Below, piece by piece: positions 45,793 through 53,543 of a stretch of DNA of 64,000 bases. This DNA comes from Roseomonas haemaphysalidis (lineage in GTDB: Bacteria > Pseudomonadota > Alphaproteobacteria > Acetobacterales > Acetobacteraceae): contig NZ_CP061178.1 of assembly GCF_017355405.1 (NCBI RefSeq), forward strand, positions 377,339 through 441,338. Reading direction: 5' to 3'. Under the pieces are notes generated by a model that was given only the letters and a program-made list of their open reading frames with translations, had not been told where the DNA came from and ran no database searches. The position numbers and the translations under genes were made by a program. How positions within the stretch are numbered: position 1 is the first letter of the stretch; each line of letters starts with the position of its first letter.

Positions 45793-47196
45793 TCACGCCG
45801 CCAGGGCGCGCGCCGCCAGCTGTTCCGGCGGCAATGCCGACATGCGCCGCCAGCGCAGCGTCATCAGCACCGCCACCACCGCCAGCCCCGCGGCCAGCCC
45901 GAACCACACCCCCACCGGCCCCATCCCGGCGGAAAAGCCCATCAGGAGGCCGAAGGGCAACCCCAACCCCCAGTAGCCCAGCGCCGCGAACAGCAGCGGC
46001 ATGCGCGTGTCCTTCAGCCCGCGCAGCGCGCCGGCGGCGGTGGCCTGCACGCCGTCCGCCAGCTGGAACACGCCGGCGACCATCAGCAGCAAGGCCGCCA
46101 GCTCCCGCGTCGGCGCCAGCTCGGGCGGCAGGAACAGCGCGGCGATGGTGCCGGGCACGGCCAGCAGCATCACCGCCGTCGCCGCCATGAAGGCGACGGA
46201 GATGCCGATCGCCGTCCAGCCCGCCAGCTGCGCGCCGGCACGGTCCAGCGCGCCGGCGGCCAGCCCGACCCGGGCGGTGGCCGCCTGGCTGACGCCCATC
46301 GGCACCATGAAGGTGGCGCTGGCCACTTGCAGCGCCACGGCATGCGCGGCCACGGCGGTGGAGCCGAACCAGCCCATCACCAGCGCCGTCCCGCTGAACA
46401 CCCCGATCTCCAGCAGCATGGTGCCGGTGATCGGCAGGCCGACGCGCACGATCTCCGCCATGCGGCGCAAATCGGTGCGCCAGAAGCGCCCGGCCAGCCG
46501 GAAGCGGGCGATGCGCCGGTCGCGCGACATCAACACAGCCAGCGCCACGCACATGAACAGGTTGGACCCGGCGCTGGACAGCCCCGCCCCCAGCGTGCCG
46601 AGCTGCGGCGCGCCGAAGCCGCCGGCGATGAACACGTAGCCCAGCAAGGCGTTCAACCCGATCGCCGCCAGCGACACCCACAACGCCATCTGCGGCCGCT
46701 GCAGGGCCGACAGAAAGCCGCGCAGCAGCATGAAGCCGTAGAACGGCAGCACGCCCCACAGGATGGCGCGCAGAAAGCGCTCTGCTTCCTGCGCCAGCGC
46801 CGGCTCCTGCCCCGAGGCCAGCAGGATCGCGCCGCCGTGCCACAGCAGCAGCCCGATCGGCACGAAGCCCAGCACTCCGAGCCACAGCGCCTGGCGGAAG
46901 GTGCGGCGCATCTCCCGCACGTGGTGGCGCACATGGCCCTTTTCCTGCGCCAGCATCGCCGTGGCCGCGAAGGCCAGGCCGAATGGCAGGGACAGGGTGA
47001 TGAAATACAGGTTGCCGCCCAGCGTCGCCGCCGCCAACGGCACCTCGCCCAGCCGGCCGAGATACAGCGTGTCGGTCAGCAGCAGCGCGATCTGCGACAG
47101 ATTGGTCAATGCCAGCGGCCAGGCCAGGGCCAGCATGGCGCGCAGCTCGCGCATCCGCCCGCCGGCAGGGCGGGGGGCGGTGGGGGCGGGGGTCAT
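45793..47196 (-). CDS. MATE family efflux transporter
   Basis: 467 residues, twelve hydrophobic segments in two halves ([117 protein letters not shown]). The NorM/MATE family exports cationic drugs in exchange for sodium or protons. An inverted repeat TTGTTTG/CAAACAA (47208-47214 and 47230-47236) lies just upstream and might be an operator. Confidence 0.92.
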   Translation of the reverse strand: MTPAPTAPRPAGGRMRELRAMLALAWPLALTNLSQIALLLTDTLYLGRLGEVPLAAATLGGNLYFITLSLPFGLAFAATAMLAQEKGHVRHHVREMRRTFRQALWLGVLGFVPIGLLLWHGGAILLASGQEPALAQEAERFLRAILWGVLPFYGFMLLRGFLSALQRPQMALWVSLAAIGLNALLGYVFIAGGFGAPQLGTLGAGLSSAGSNLFMCVALAVLMSRDRRIARFRLAGRFWRTDLRRMAEIVRVGLPITGTMLLEIGVFSGTALVMGWFGSTAVAAHAVALQVASATFMVPMGVSQAATARVGLAAGALDRAGAQLAGWTAIGISVAFMAATAVMLLAVPGTIAALFLPPELAPTRELAALLLMVAGVFQLADGVQATAAGALRGLKDTRMPLLFAALGYWGLGLPFGLLMGFSAGMGPVGVWFGLAAGLAVVAVLMTLRWRRMSALPPEQLAARALAA

Positions 47197-47296
47197 CGGG
47201 GCGTTCCTTGTTTGGCGCCCGGCTTAAAGCAAACAACGCGACAGGGAAATCAGCGAGGGGCGACGGCCCCGCCCGCCGTATCGGCGCCGCGGTGCC

Positions 47297-48028
47297 TCAG
47301 GCGGCTTCGCGTGCCTCGGCCCGCCCGCCCGGCACCGGGCAGCTGGCGCCGCAGCCGGCAAAGCCGGGCAGGAGGTAGCGCAGGCAGCACACCCGCCGCT
47401 GCGCCGGGCCGCCGCCGGGCGGCGCGCGCAGTGGCTCGTGCACCGGGTTGGCCCATCCGTCGGGCCAGCTGGCGCTGCCGAGCAGCATCGCCGCATCCTG
47501 TTCCGCCTCGGCCCCCAGGCGCCCGGCGCGGCGCGCGAGATCCACGGTGCCGGCGATGCGGACGCCGACATTGCTCCAGGCCAGGCGGGGCGTGATGCGG
47601 TCGGCGGCGGACAGCGCCTCGATCAGCGGCGCCAGGTGGTCGCGCACCAGGGGGGCGAAGCGGGCCATGCCCCGCGCGGCGACGGCGCCGCCCGCATGGG
47701 GCAGCACAAAGCCACGCGGCCCGCCCTCGGGGCCGACCAGCAGGGTGACGTCGTCCAGCGCCAGGGGCAGGTCGCGCCCGGCCATCAGGTTGGCGGCCAG
47801 CACGGGGTACACCAGCCGCACGGCATAGCTCTGCATCCACATGGACACGCCGGCACGGCGGTCGGCCTCGCCGAACTGCTGGCAATAGCGGTCCAGCAGG
47901 GTGCGCAGCACCTCCGGCCGGCGCAGCTGGCTGCCACGGATCACCTCGCCATCGCCGGGCACCAGGGCGAGGTAGCCATGCGCGAAGCTCAGCGGGCCGG
48001 TCAGCAGGGCGTCGATATCCGGCGTCAT
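47297..48028 (-). CDS. FhuF-like ferric siderophore reductase with altered cysteine spacing
   Basis: 243 residues. The N-terminus resembles FhuF/IucA-associated proteins, and the C-terminal segment CCLRYLLPGFAGCGASC is the iron-sulfur motif. In known FhuF proteins the spacing is CC-x10-C-x2-C; here it is CC-x10-C-x3-C, so cluster geometry may differ. The family reduces Fe(III)-siderophore in the cytoplasm to release iron. The start at ATG 48028 overlaps the oxidase stop (ATGA). A Fur-box-like palindrome upstream of the operon fits iron control. Confidence 0.82.
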   Translation of the reverse strand: MTPDIDALLTGPLSFAHGYLALVPGDGEVIRGSQLRRPEVLRTLLDRYCQQFGEADRRAGVSMWMQSYAVRLVYPVLAANLMAGRDLPLALDDVTLLVGPEGGPRGFVLPHAGGAVAARGMARFAPLVRDHLAPLIEALSAADRITPRLAWSNVGVRIAGTVDLARRAGRLGAEAEQDAAMLLGSASWPDGWANPVHEPLRAPPGGGPAQRRVCCLRYLLPGFAGCGASCPVPGGRAEAREAA

Positions 48029-49134
48029 GGCCTGTTCCACAGCACATGGGGGCCGATGTCGGCCAGGGTGGGGCAGCCGGTCTGGGCCATGGCGATCTCC
48101 AGCTCCGTGCGCAGCAGGCTGAGCACGTGCGCGACGCCGGCGGCACCCGCCACGGCCAGGCCATGCAGCACCGGGCGCCCCACCAGCACGGCACGGGCCC
48201 CGAGCGCCAGAGCCTTCAGCACGTCCGTGCCACGGCGGATGCCGCCATCCAGCAACAGCGGCACGCGCCCGGCGACGGCGGCGGCGATGGGAGGCAGGGC
48301 GTCGATGCTGGCGGGCGCGCCGTCCAGCACCCGGCCGCCATGGTTGGACACGACGATCCCGTCCGCGCCGGCATCCAGCGCGCGGCGGGCATCGGCCGCG
48401 GTCATGATGCCCTTGAGCAGCAGCGGCAGCCGCGTCGCGGCGCGCAGGGCGGCGACATCGGCCCAGCTGGGGGCATCGCTCAGCAATGCGAAGGTATCGC
48501 TGTTGGCGGCGCGCGGCGCTGCCGGCATGCCGCGCAGGTTCACCGCCTCCACGCCCGGCGGCAGGCGGAAGCCGGCACGCTGCTCGGCGTTGCGCAGGCT
48601 GACGCCGGCATCGACCGTCAGGACGATGGCACCGAAGCCCGCCTGTTCCGCCCGGCGCAGCAGCGCCAGGGTGAAGCCGCGGTCCGGCTGCACGTAAAGC
48701 TGGAACCAGGGGGGCGGCGCATGCCCGGCCAGGGCGGCCACCGGTTCCAGCGCCGTGCTGGCCTGGGCGCTGACCACCAACCCCGCCTGCATGGCACGCG
48801 CGCCCGTGGCGGTGGCCAGCTCGGCTTCCGGGTGCAGCAGGCGGTGAAAGGCGGTGGGGGCCACCAGGATGGGGTGGCGGTGCTCGTGGCCGAACAGATG
48901 CAGGTGGGTGCCGGCCCCCCCGAGGTCGGCCAGCACGGCGGCGTTCAGCTTGAGCCGGGCAAAGGCGGAAAGGTTGTCGGCGGCGGTCAGGCCATCGGCC
49001 GCGCCGGCCTCCACATAGGCCCAGGCCGCCTCGTCCAGGCGGGCCCGGGCGTGCGGCGCGTAGTCGGCCACCGACACGATCCCGGACGGGACCTGCATCG
49101 GCGGACGGATCCCGGCGTTGCGCTGAAGGGCCAT
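48025..49134 (-). CDS. FMN-dependent alpha-hydroxy acid oxidase (LldD-like)
   Basis: 369 residues, a TIM-barrel FMN enzyme: AYVEAGAADGLTAADNLSAF (Tyr), ILVAPTAFHRLLHPEAE, VSAQASTALEPVAA, WFQLYVQPDRGFTLALLRRAEQAGFGAIVLTVDAGV, LLKGIMTAADARRALDAGADGIVVSNHGGRVLDGAPASIDALPPI (catalytic His and Arg) and DGGIRRGTDVLKALALGARAVLVGRPVL. It oxidises L-lactate, glycolate or related hydroxy acids. It is coupled to the FhuF-like gene and lies behind a Fur-type site, so its substrate may be a hydroxycarboxylate linked to iron chelation. Confidence 0.88.
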   Translation of the reverse strand: MALQRNAGIRPPMQVPSGIVSVADYAPHARARLDEAAWAYVEAGAADGLTAADNLSAFARLKLNAAVLADLGGAGTHLHLFGHEHRHPILVAPTAFHRLLHPEAELATATGARAMQAGLVVSAQASTALEPVAALAGHAPPPWFQLYVQPDRGFTLALLRRAEQAGFGAIVLTVDAGVSLRNAEQRAGFRLPPGVEAVNLRGMPAAPRAANSDTFALLSDAPSWADVAALRAATRLPLLLKGIMTAADARRALDAGADGIVVSNHGGRVLDGAPASIDALPPIAAAVAGRVPLLLDGGIRRGTDVLKALALGARAVLVGRPVLHGLAVAGAAGVAHVLSLLRTELEIAMAQTGCPTLADIGPHVLWNRP

Positions 49135-49152
49135 GTCCTTAGGCCTAGCACA

Positions 49153-49169
49153 TTGCGAATTAGTCGCAA
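49153..49169. promoter_or_regulatory. Fur-box-like palindrome
   Basis: TTGCGAATTAGTCGCAA is a near-perfect inverted repeat (TTGCGA and TCGCAA arms, 5-base centre) and resembles the TTGCGAAT/ATTCGCAA form of the Fur box. It sits between the divergent oxidase-FhuF operon and the IsdG-like monooxygenase, 18 bp from the start of each, where it could block both promoters when iron is plentiful. Confidence 0.65.
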
Positions 49170-49187
49170 GTTCAAATGGAGATGTCC

Positions 49188-49508
49188 GTGCCATTTATCG
49201 CCATGAACCGCTTCCGCATCGTGCCCGGCGCCGAGGCGGCGTTCGAGGAGGTCTGGGCCAGCCGCGATTCTCACCTGCGGGAGGTGCCGGGCTTCGTGTC
49301 CTTCCACCTGCTGCGCGGCGCGGCGGCCGAGGACCACATGTTGTACGCGTCCCACACCGTCTGGCGCTCGCGCGCCGACTTCGAGGCCTGGACGGAGTCC
49401 GAGGCGTTTCGCGCCGCGCACCGCGGCGCCGGCGGCAACCGCGCGCTTTACCTGGGCCCGCCGCAGTTCGAGGGCTTCGACAGCGTGCAGGAGCTGCTGC
49501 CGGGCTGA
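49188..49508 (+). CDS. IsdG/HmoA-like heme-degrading monooxygenase
   Basis: 106 residues, a ferredoxin-like ABM-fold protein: PFIAMNRFRIVPGAEAAFEEVWASRDSHLREVPGFVSFHLLRGAAAEDHMLYASHTVWRSRADFEAWTESEAFRAAH. This wording is typical of bacterial IsdG-like enzymes that open the heme ring and release iron. I choose the GTG at 49188, which has GGAG 6 bases upstream and gives the usual short N-terminus; an ATG at 49176 is possible. It is divergent from the FhuF operon across a Fur-box-like site. Confidence 0.82.
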   Translation: MPFIAMNRFRIVPGAEAAFEEVWASRDSHLREVPGFVSFHLLRGAAAEDHMLYASHTVWRSRADFEAWTESEAFRAAHRGAGGNRALYLGPPQFEGFDSVQELLPG

Positions 49509-49524
49509 GCGCCGGCGGCGGCGG

Positions 49525-49538
49525 TTGGATGTATCCAT
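49525..49538. promoter_or_regulatory. TTGGATGTATCCAT partial palindrome, candidate operator
   Basis: TTGGAT-GT-ATCCAT lies 61 bp upstream of the oxidoreductase start. It shares the core TTGGATG-ATCCA with a much longer perfect palindrome at 63957-63982, so the two could be sites of one regulator, for example of the GntR family. The regulator is not identified. Confidence 0.35.
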
Positions 49539-49598
49539 GCGGCAGTTCCATCGGGGGCCCGGCGCCCCCATCTGGTGCACCAACCGATGGAGCACAGC

Positions 49599-50615
49599 AT
49601 GACGCAGACCAGCCGCCAGATCCGCCTCGCCGCCCGCCCGGACGGCCGGCCCGAGGCCAGACACTTCCGCTTCGAGGAGCACCCCGTCGCCGCGCCGGCC
49701 GAGGGCGAGGTGCTGCTGCAAACCCTGTTCCTGTCGCTCGACCCCTACATGCGCGGCCGCATGAGCGACGCCAAATCCTATGCCGAGCCGGTCGCGATCG
49801 GTGCCGTGATGGAAGGCGGCACCGTCAGCCGCGTGCTGGAATCGCGCCACCCCGGCCTGCGGGCGGGCGACGTGGTGCTGTCGCATGCCGGCTGGCAAAC
49901 CCATGCCACCGCCCCGGGCGACAGCCTGCGCAAGCTGGACATCGGCATCGCGCCGGTCAGCACGGCGCTTGGCGTGCTGGGCATGCCGGGCTTCACCGCC
50001 TGGGCCGGGCTGCTGCTGCTGGGCCAGCCCAAGGCGGGCGAAACCGTGGTGGTCGCCGCGGCCACCGGCCCGGTGGGCTCGGCGGTCGGGCAGATCGCCA
50101 AGCTGCGCGGCGCGCGCGCCGTCGGCATCGCCGGGGGGCCGGACAAGTGCCGCGCCCTGCGCGAGGAATTCGGCTTCGATGCCGCGATCGACCACCGGGC
50201 GCCGGACTTCGCGGCCCAGCTCGCCGCCGCCTGCCCCGAGGGCATCGATGTCTACTTCGAGAACGTCGGCGGCGCGGTGTGGGACGCGGTCTTCCCCCTG
50301 CTGAACAAGTTCGCCCGCGTGCCGGTCTGCGGGCTGGTATCGCAGTACAACGGCGCTGCCTCGGAAAGCCCGGACCGCCTGCCGGCGCTGATGCGGCAGG
50401 TGCTGTCGCGGAGCCTCACCATCCGTGGCTTCATTCAGACGGAATTCGCGGCCAGGAAGCCCGACTTCCTGCGCGAGATGGGGCAATGGGTGTCGGAAGG
50501 AAAGGTTCGCTATCGCGAGGACGTGGTGGACGGGCTGGACCGGGCGCCGGAGGCCTTCGCGGGGCTGCTGGAAGGCAAGAACTTCGGCAAGCTGCTGGTG
50601 AAGGTCAGCGACTGA
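49599..50615 (+). CDS. NADP-dependent medium-chain oxidoreductase (prostaglandin-reductase/YncB type)
   Basis: 338 residues, MDR family without the structural zinc. PRRPEARHFRFEEHPVAAPAEGEVLLQTLFLSLDPYMRGRMSD-type N-terminus (residues 17-60), WQTHATAPGDSLRKLDIG, MPGFTAWAGLL, TVVVAAATGPVGSAVGQIAKLRGARAVGIAGGPDKC (NADPH-binding motif), DVYFENVGGAVWDAVFPLL and IRGFIQTEF. Family members reduce alkenals or enones. Single gene with a GGAG ribosome site and its own terminator. Confidence 0.9.
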   Translation: MTQTSRQIRLAARPDGRPEARHFRFEEHPVAAPAEGEVLLQTLFLSLDPYMRGRMSDAKSYAEPVAIGAVMEGGTVSRVLESRHPGLRAGDVVLSHAGWQTHATAPGDSLRKLDIGIAPVSTALGVLGMPGFTAWAGLLLLGQPKAGETVVVAAATGPVGSAVGQIAKLRGARAVGIAGGPDKCRALREEFGFDAAIDHRAPDFAAQLAAACPEGIDVYFENVGGAVWDAVFPLLNKFARVPVCGLVSQYNGAASESPDRLPALMRQVLSRSLTIRGFIQTEFAARKPDFLREMGQWVSEGKVRYREDVVDGLDRAPEAFAGLLEGKNFGKLLVKVSD

Positions 50616-50629
50616 GGGGCCGGGAAAGG

Positions 50630-50666
50630 TTGGGGGAAGGAATTCCCCCAAGCCCCCATCTTTTTT
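50630..50666 (+). terminator. Rho-independent terminator of the oxidoreductase gene
   Basis: A perfect 9-bp stem TTGGGGGAA (50630-50638) / TTCCCCCAA (50643-50651) with a GGAA loop is followed by a short GC stretch and TTTTTT (50661-50666), 15 bases after the stop codon. The distance between stem and T-run is longer than usual, but an alternative stem using the CCCCC next to the T-run is possible. Confidence 0.75.
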
Positions 50667-50785
50667 CTGACTGATCGCGAGGTTGAGGGGTCGGGGCCCA
50701 GACCGCGTCGGTGCATTTGGGGGGAAGCCGGGGCATCAGGACAGATGCGGCTTGCAGTGAAACCCGATCGTATGGCCAGGCGTTC

Positions 50786-50823
50786 CGACCCTTCTATTCC
50801 GCCGCTTACGACCCGTTGATTCC
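50786..50823. repeat. Two iterons at the 3' end of the rep gene
   Basis: CGACCCTTCTATTCC (50786-50800) and CGACCCGTTGATTCC (50809-50823) match the consensus CGACCC-N4-ATTCC exactly. The second overlaps the last codons and stop of the rep gene. Identical or near-identical copies occur upstream of rep and at 52157-52269 and 55126. Confidence 0.85.
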
Positions 50824-51771
50824 GGCTGCCAGGTCCAGCGAGCCCTGCTTGGGCAAGGCGTGCACGTAGCGGTAGCGGTAGGACTTCGCCCGGCCGCTGC
50901 CGACTTCCTCGCAGGTCCAGGACGCCAGGCCGCCGGCGTTGATCATGTCGTCAAAGGCCTGGCGGCACTCCTCGCGGAACTTCAGGCGTTGCCGGGTGGT
51001 CTCGGCCTTGTAGTCGCGCCCCGCTAGCTCGGACAGCATCTCGACGGCCACCCAGGTGTAGTCGGGCTGGGAATCGATGAACGGCCAGAAGGCCTTGGCG
51101 TAGTCGGACCGCAGCTTGAAATAGGTTTCACCGTCGATGCTGGCCAGCGTGCGGCTTTCGAACATGTCCCGCACCCATTCGCCGTAGGCGACCTTGACGC
51201 GGGAATCGAGGGTGATGCCATCCCACTCGATGCGGCCCAGCAGGTTGTCGGAATAGCCGGCGGCGGCAAGGCGGCCCGACTGCGTCGCGGCCTCGTATTG
51301 CGCGAAATCGCCCTGGTAGAAGCGGAAGGACACCGAGCGCAGCTCCTCGAACACCCGCAGCATGGTGCCGAGGTTGTTGACATGGGCGGTGCGCCCGGTG
51401 GCCGAAAGCAACGCGCGCCAGGTGGTCTCGGTGTGATAGTAGGGCAGCGGCTGCGCGCCGTTCTGCGGCGCCATCTCGGTGCGCTTGGCGCGCATGCGGA
51501 ACAGCGCGTATAGCGCGTCGCGGTGCTGCGAGCCCAGTTCGCGGCCACGCACCTCCACCACCGTATGTGGCCGCACCACGTACAGGCGCTGGAAGCCGCT
51601 GTCGGTGATCAGCCCTTTCTTGCGCGGCGCGAAGGCCGAGGTGCGTGCCAGGCGGGATGGCATGACGGTGGGCGCCTTGCGGCCACGGCGGTTCGCCTTG
51701 GCGCGTTCAAAGCGCTCCAGGCGCTTGCGCTCAGCTTCCGTCAGGTCCTGGCCGCTGCTGCTTGTCGACAC
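50806..51771 (-). CDS. repA: Plasmid replication initiator protein (RepA-like)
   Basis: About 321 residues from a GTG at 51771. A charged N-terminal helix (DLTEAERKRLERFERAKANRRGRK) is followed by FQRLYVVRPHTVVEVRGRELGSQHRDALYALFRMRAKR, a winged-helix-like TTWRALLSATGRTAHVNNLGTMLRVFEELRSVSFRFY and a second segment YFKLRSDYAKAFWPFIDSQPDYTWVAVEMLSELAGRDYK. This two-winged-helix pattern suits iteron-binding initiators (TrfA/Rep_3 style) of secondary replicons. A longer frame to 52020 is open but passes through iterons and lacks family sequence; an ATG at 51663 is a shorter option. An iteron lies just before the start, suggesting autoregulation. Confidence 0.75.
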   Translation of the reverse strand: MSTSSSGQDLTEAERKRLERFERAKANRRGRKAPTVMPSRLARTSAFAPRKKGLITDSGFQRLYVVRPHTVVEVRGRELGSQHRDALYALFRMRAKRTEMAPQNGAQPLPYYHTETTWRALLSATGRTAHVNNLGTMLRVFEELRSVSFRFYQGDFAQYEAATQSGRLAAAGYSDNLLGRIEWDGITLDSRVKVAYGEWVRDMFESRTLASIDGETYFKLRSDYAKAFWPFIDSQPDYTWVAVEMLSELAGRDYKAETTRQRLKFREECRQAFDDMINAGGLASWTCEEVGSGRAKSYRYRYVHALPKQGSLDLAAGINGS

Positions 51772-51777
51772 GATTTC

Positions 51778-51856
51778 CGACCCTTTGATTCCCGCAGGCC
51801 CCGGCAGGCTAGCATTGCCGGGCGCCAAATTGCACCTGTGGGGAATCAACGGGTCG
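51778..51856. repeat. Two iterons upstream of rep
   Basis: CGACCCTTTGATTCC at 51778-51792 lies directly before the rep start, and its reverse-orientation relative GGAATCAACGGGTCG at 51842-51856 follows. Both match the consensus exactly. A copy this close to the rep start is the usual place for initiator autoregulation. Confidence 0.85.
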
Positions 51857-51914
51857 TTTTGCGCCTCTTGGCTTGGCCCGGCAGCCGGTCGCTGTGGACA
51901 GCCTGGTGGATGAT

Positions 51915-51998
51915 TGAAGGGAGGGGTCGCTTTTGGGAATGGCGGGGTCGCCAACGGGAACAGCCGGGTCGGATTCCGGAGGCAACGGGTCGTTTCGA
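51915..51998. repeat. Four tandem iterons with exact 21-bp period
   Basis: Units start at 51915, 51936, 51957 and 51978. Each 21-bp unit holds GGGTCG at the same offset and a GGAA-like start (TGAAG, GGAAT, GGAAC, GGAGG). The second unit is the exact consensus in reverse orientation (GGAATGGCGGGGTCG); the others are degenerate. The 21-bp step equals two helical turns, so initiator molecules would line up on one face of the DNA, as in classic iteron origins. Confidence 0.85.
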
Positions 51999-52000
51999 CG

Positions 52001-52095
52001 GAACAGCCTTCGGAAAACAAACGAACTTTTTCGAAATAGACTTTCTAAATAGACTGAGAATCAGACACTGACTGACCGTGCCTGTGGATGGTTTG
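52001..52095. other. Candidate origin unwinding region
   Basis: Immediately beyond the tandem iterons the sequence becomes unusually AT-rich for this genome (about 52010-52065) and has a direct repeat AAATAGACT at 52034-52042 and 52047-52055, 13 bp apart. TGTGGATGG (52083-52091) matches a reverse DnaA box at 7 of 9 positions. Together with rep and the iterons this looks like the replication origin. Confidence 0.6.
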
Positions 52096-52156
52096 GCCGG
52101 CCGAGGCGGCCCCGGTTGGCCTGCGGCGTCCATATGACGCCGGTATCACCGCATAG

Positions 52157-52269
52157 CGACCCTTCCATTCCCACCACGCCGCGACTCGCGGCGGAAAATG
52201 GTCGTCGAGGCAGCAGCAAAAACGACCTCTCCATTCCAGACGGCCAAGCTCACGCGACCCGTTGATTCC
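52157..52269. repeat. Three spaced iterons distal to the origin
   Basis: CGACCCTTCCATTCC (52157-52171), CGACCTCTCCATTCC (52223-52237, one mismatch) and CGACCCGTTGATTCC (52255-52269), all in the same orientation, stand between the AT-rich region and the amidohydrolase gene. Such spread copies may act in copy-number control or handcuffing. Confidence 0.8.
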
Positions 52270-52343
52270 CGCCTGAGATTGACCGAACCCCGGTAGGCCC
52301 TCACTCTGCAGCCTTTCCCGACCCCGCCATGGAGCGACCCAGC

Positions 52344-53543
52344 ATGTCCCGGCAAGCGATCCTCGACACGATCCGGCAATTCGAGCCGGAGCTGGTGGCG
52401 ATCCGCCGCGACATCCACGCCCATCCGGAAACCCGCTTCGAGGAGGTCCGCACCGCCGGCATCGTCGCCAGCAAGCTCCGGGAATGGGGGCTGGCGGTGG
52501 AAGAAGGCATTGGGCAGACCGGCGTGGTCGCCACGCTGCAAGGCCGCCGCCCCGGCCAGCGGGCGATCGGCCTGCGGGCGGACATGGACGCGCTGTTCAT
52601 TCAGGAGGAGAACGACTTCGCGCATGCCTCCAGAGTGGAAGGCAAGATGCACGCCTGCGGCCATGACGGGCACACCACCATGCTGCTCGGCGCGGCCCGC
52701 TACCTAGCGGGCAACCCGGACTTCGCCGGCACCGTGCACTTCATCTTCCAGCCGGCCGAGGAAGCCGGCACGGGCGCCGCGGCGATGCTCAAGGACGGGT
52801 TGTTCGAGCGCTTCCCGGTGGACGCCGTCTACGGCATGCACAACACCCCGGGCATGCCGGTCGGCCACTTCGCCACGCGCCCGGGGCCGATCCTGGCCGG
52901 CGCCGACTTCTGGGGTGTCACCTTCACCGGCACCGGCGGCCATGGCGGCGCCGCGCCGCATCTGGCGACCGACACCACCGTGGTGCTGGGCCACTTCCTG
53001 CTGGGCGTGCAAACCATCCTGCCGCGTAACCTGAAGCCCACCGAGGCGGCGGCGCTGTCGGTCGGCCATGTGTCGGGCGGCACCTTCGGCTCGCCCAACG
53101 TCATGCCGTCGCGCATCGTGGTGCGCGGCACGGCGCGCTATTTCCGGCCCGAGGCGCAGGTGGTGATCCGCCAGCGCCTGGGCGAGCTGGCGCGGACGCT
53201 GGCGGCGGCGCATGGCTGCGAGGCAGAGCTGAGCTACGAGGCGCTGTGCCCGCCCACCGTGAATACGCCGGAAAAGGTGCCCGTGGCCAATGCCGCCGCG
53301 TTGGCGCTGGTGGGCCCCGAGAACCTCGGCGAGTTTCCCATGAGCACGGGGGGCGAGGACTTCGCCTTCATGCTGCAGCAGCGGCCCGGGGTGTTCATGC
53401 GCATCGGCAATGGCGTCAACGCCGATGGCAGCTTCCACAACGTGCACACGCCGAAATACGACTTCAACGACGACATCCTGGGCCTGGGCGCCGCCTATTG
53501 GGCGAGCCTCGTGCAGCAGGAACTGAGCCTGGAAGACCGATGA
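52344..53543 (+). CDS. M20 family amidohydrolase (hippurate hydrolase-like)
   Basis: 399 residues from ATG 52344 (GGAGCG 7 bases upstream; an ATG at 52329 is less likely). M20D features: VAIRRDIHAHPETRFEE, AIGLRADMDALFIQEEN, GKMHACGHDGHTTMLLGAARYL (metal ligands), FIFQPAEEAGTGAAAMLKDGLF (EE dyad), YGMHNTPGMPVGHFATRPGP, VTFTGTGGHGGAAPHLATD (dimer domain), STGGEDFAFMLQQRPG. It hydrolyses N-acyl amino acids or aminoacyl conjugates. It is coupled to a peptide-type binding protein, implying uptake plus hydrolysis of a peptide or acylated amino acid. Confidence 0.92.
   Translation: MSRQAILDTIRQFEPELVAIRRDIHAHPETRFEEVRTAGIVASKLREWGLAVEEGIGQTGVVATLQGRRPGQRAIGLRADMDALFIQEENDFAHASRVEGKMHACGHDGHTTMLLGAARYLAGNPDFAGTVHFIFQPAEEAGTGAAAMLKDGLFERFPVDAVYGMHNTPGMPVGHFATRPGPILAGADFWGVTFTGTGGHGGAAPHLATDTTVVLGHFLLGVQTILPRNLKPTEAAALSVGHVSGGTFGSPNVMPSRIVVRGTARYFRPEAQVVIRQRLGELARTLAAAHGCEAELSYEALCPPTVNTPEKVPVANAAALALVGPENLGEFPMSTGGEDFAFMLQQRPGVFMRIGNGVNADGSFHNVHTPKYDFNDDILGLGAAYWASLVQQELSLEDR

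Noticed and set aside
51772..52020. N-terminal extension of the rep gene
   Set aside because: The extension would read through two exact iterons, contains no initiator-like sequence and starts close to the tandem array; the GTG at 51771 is more plausible.
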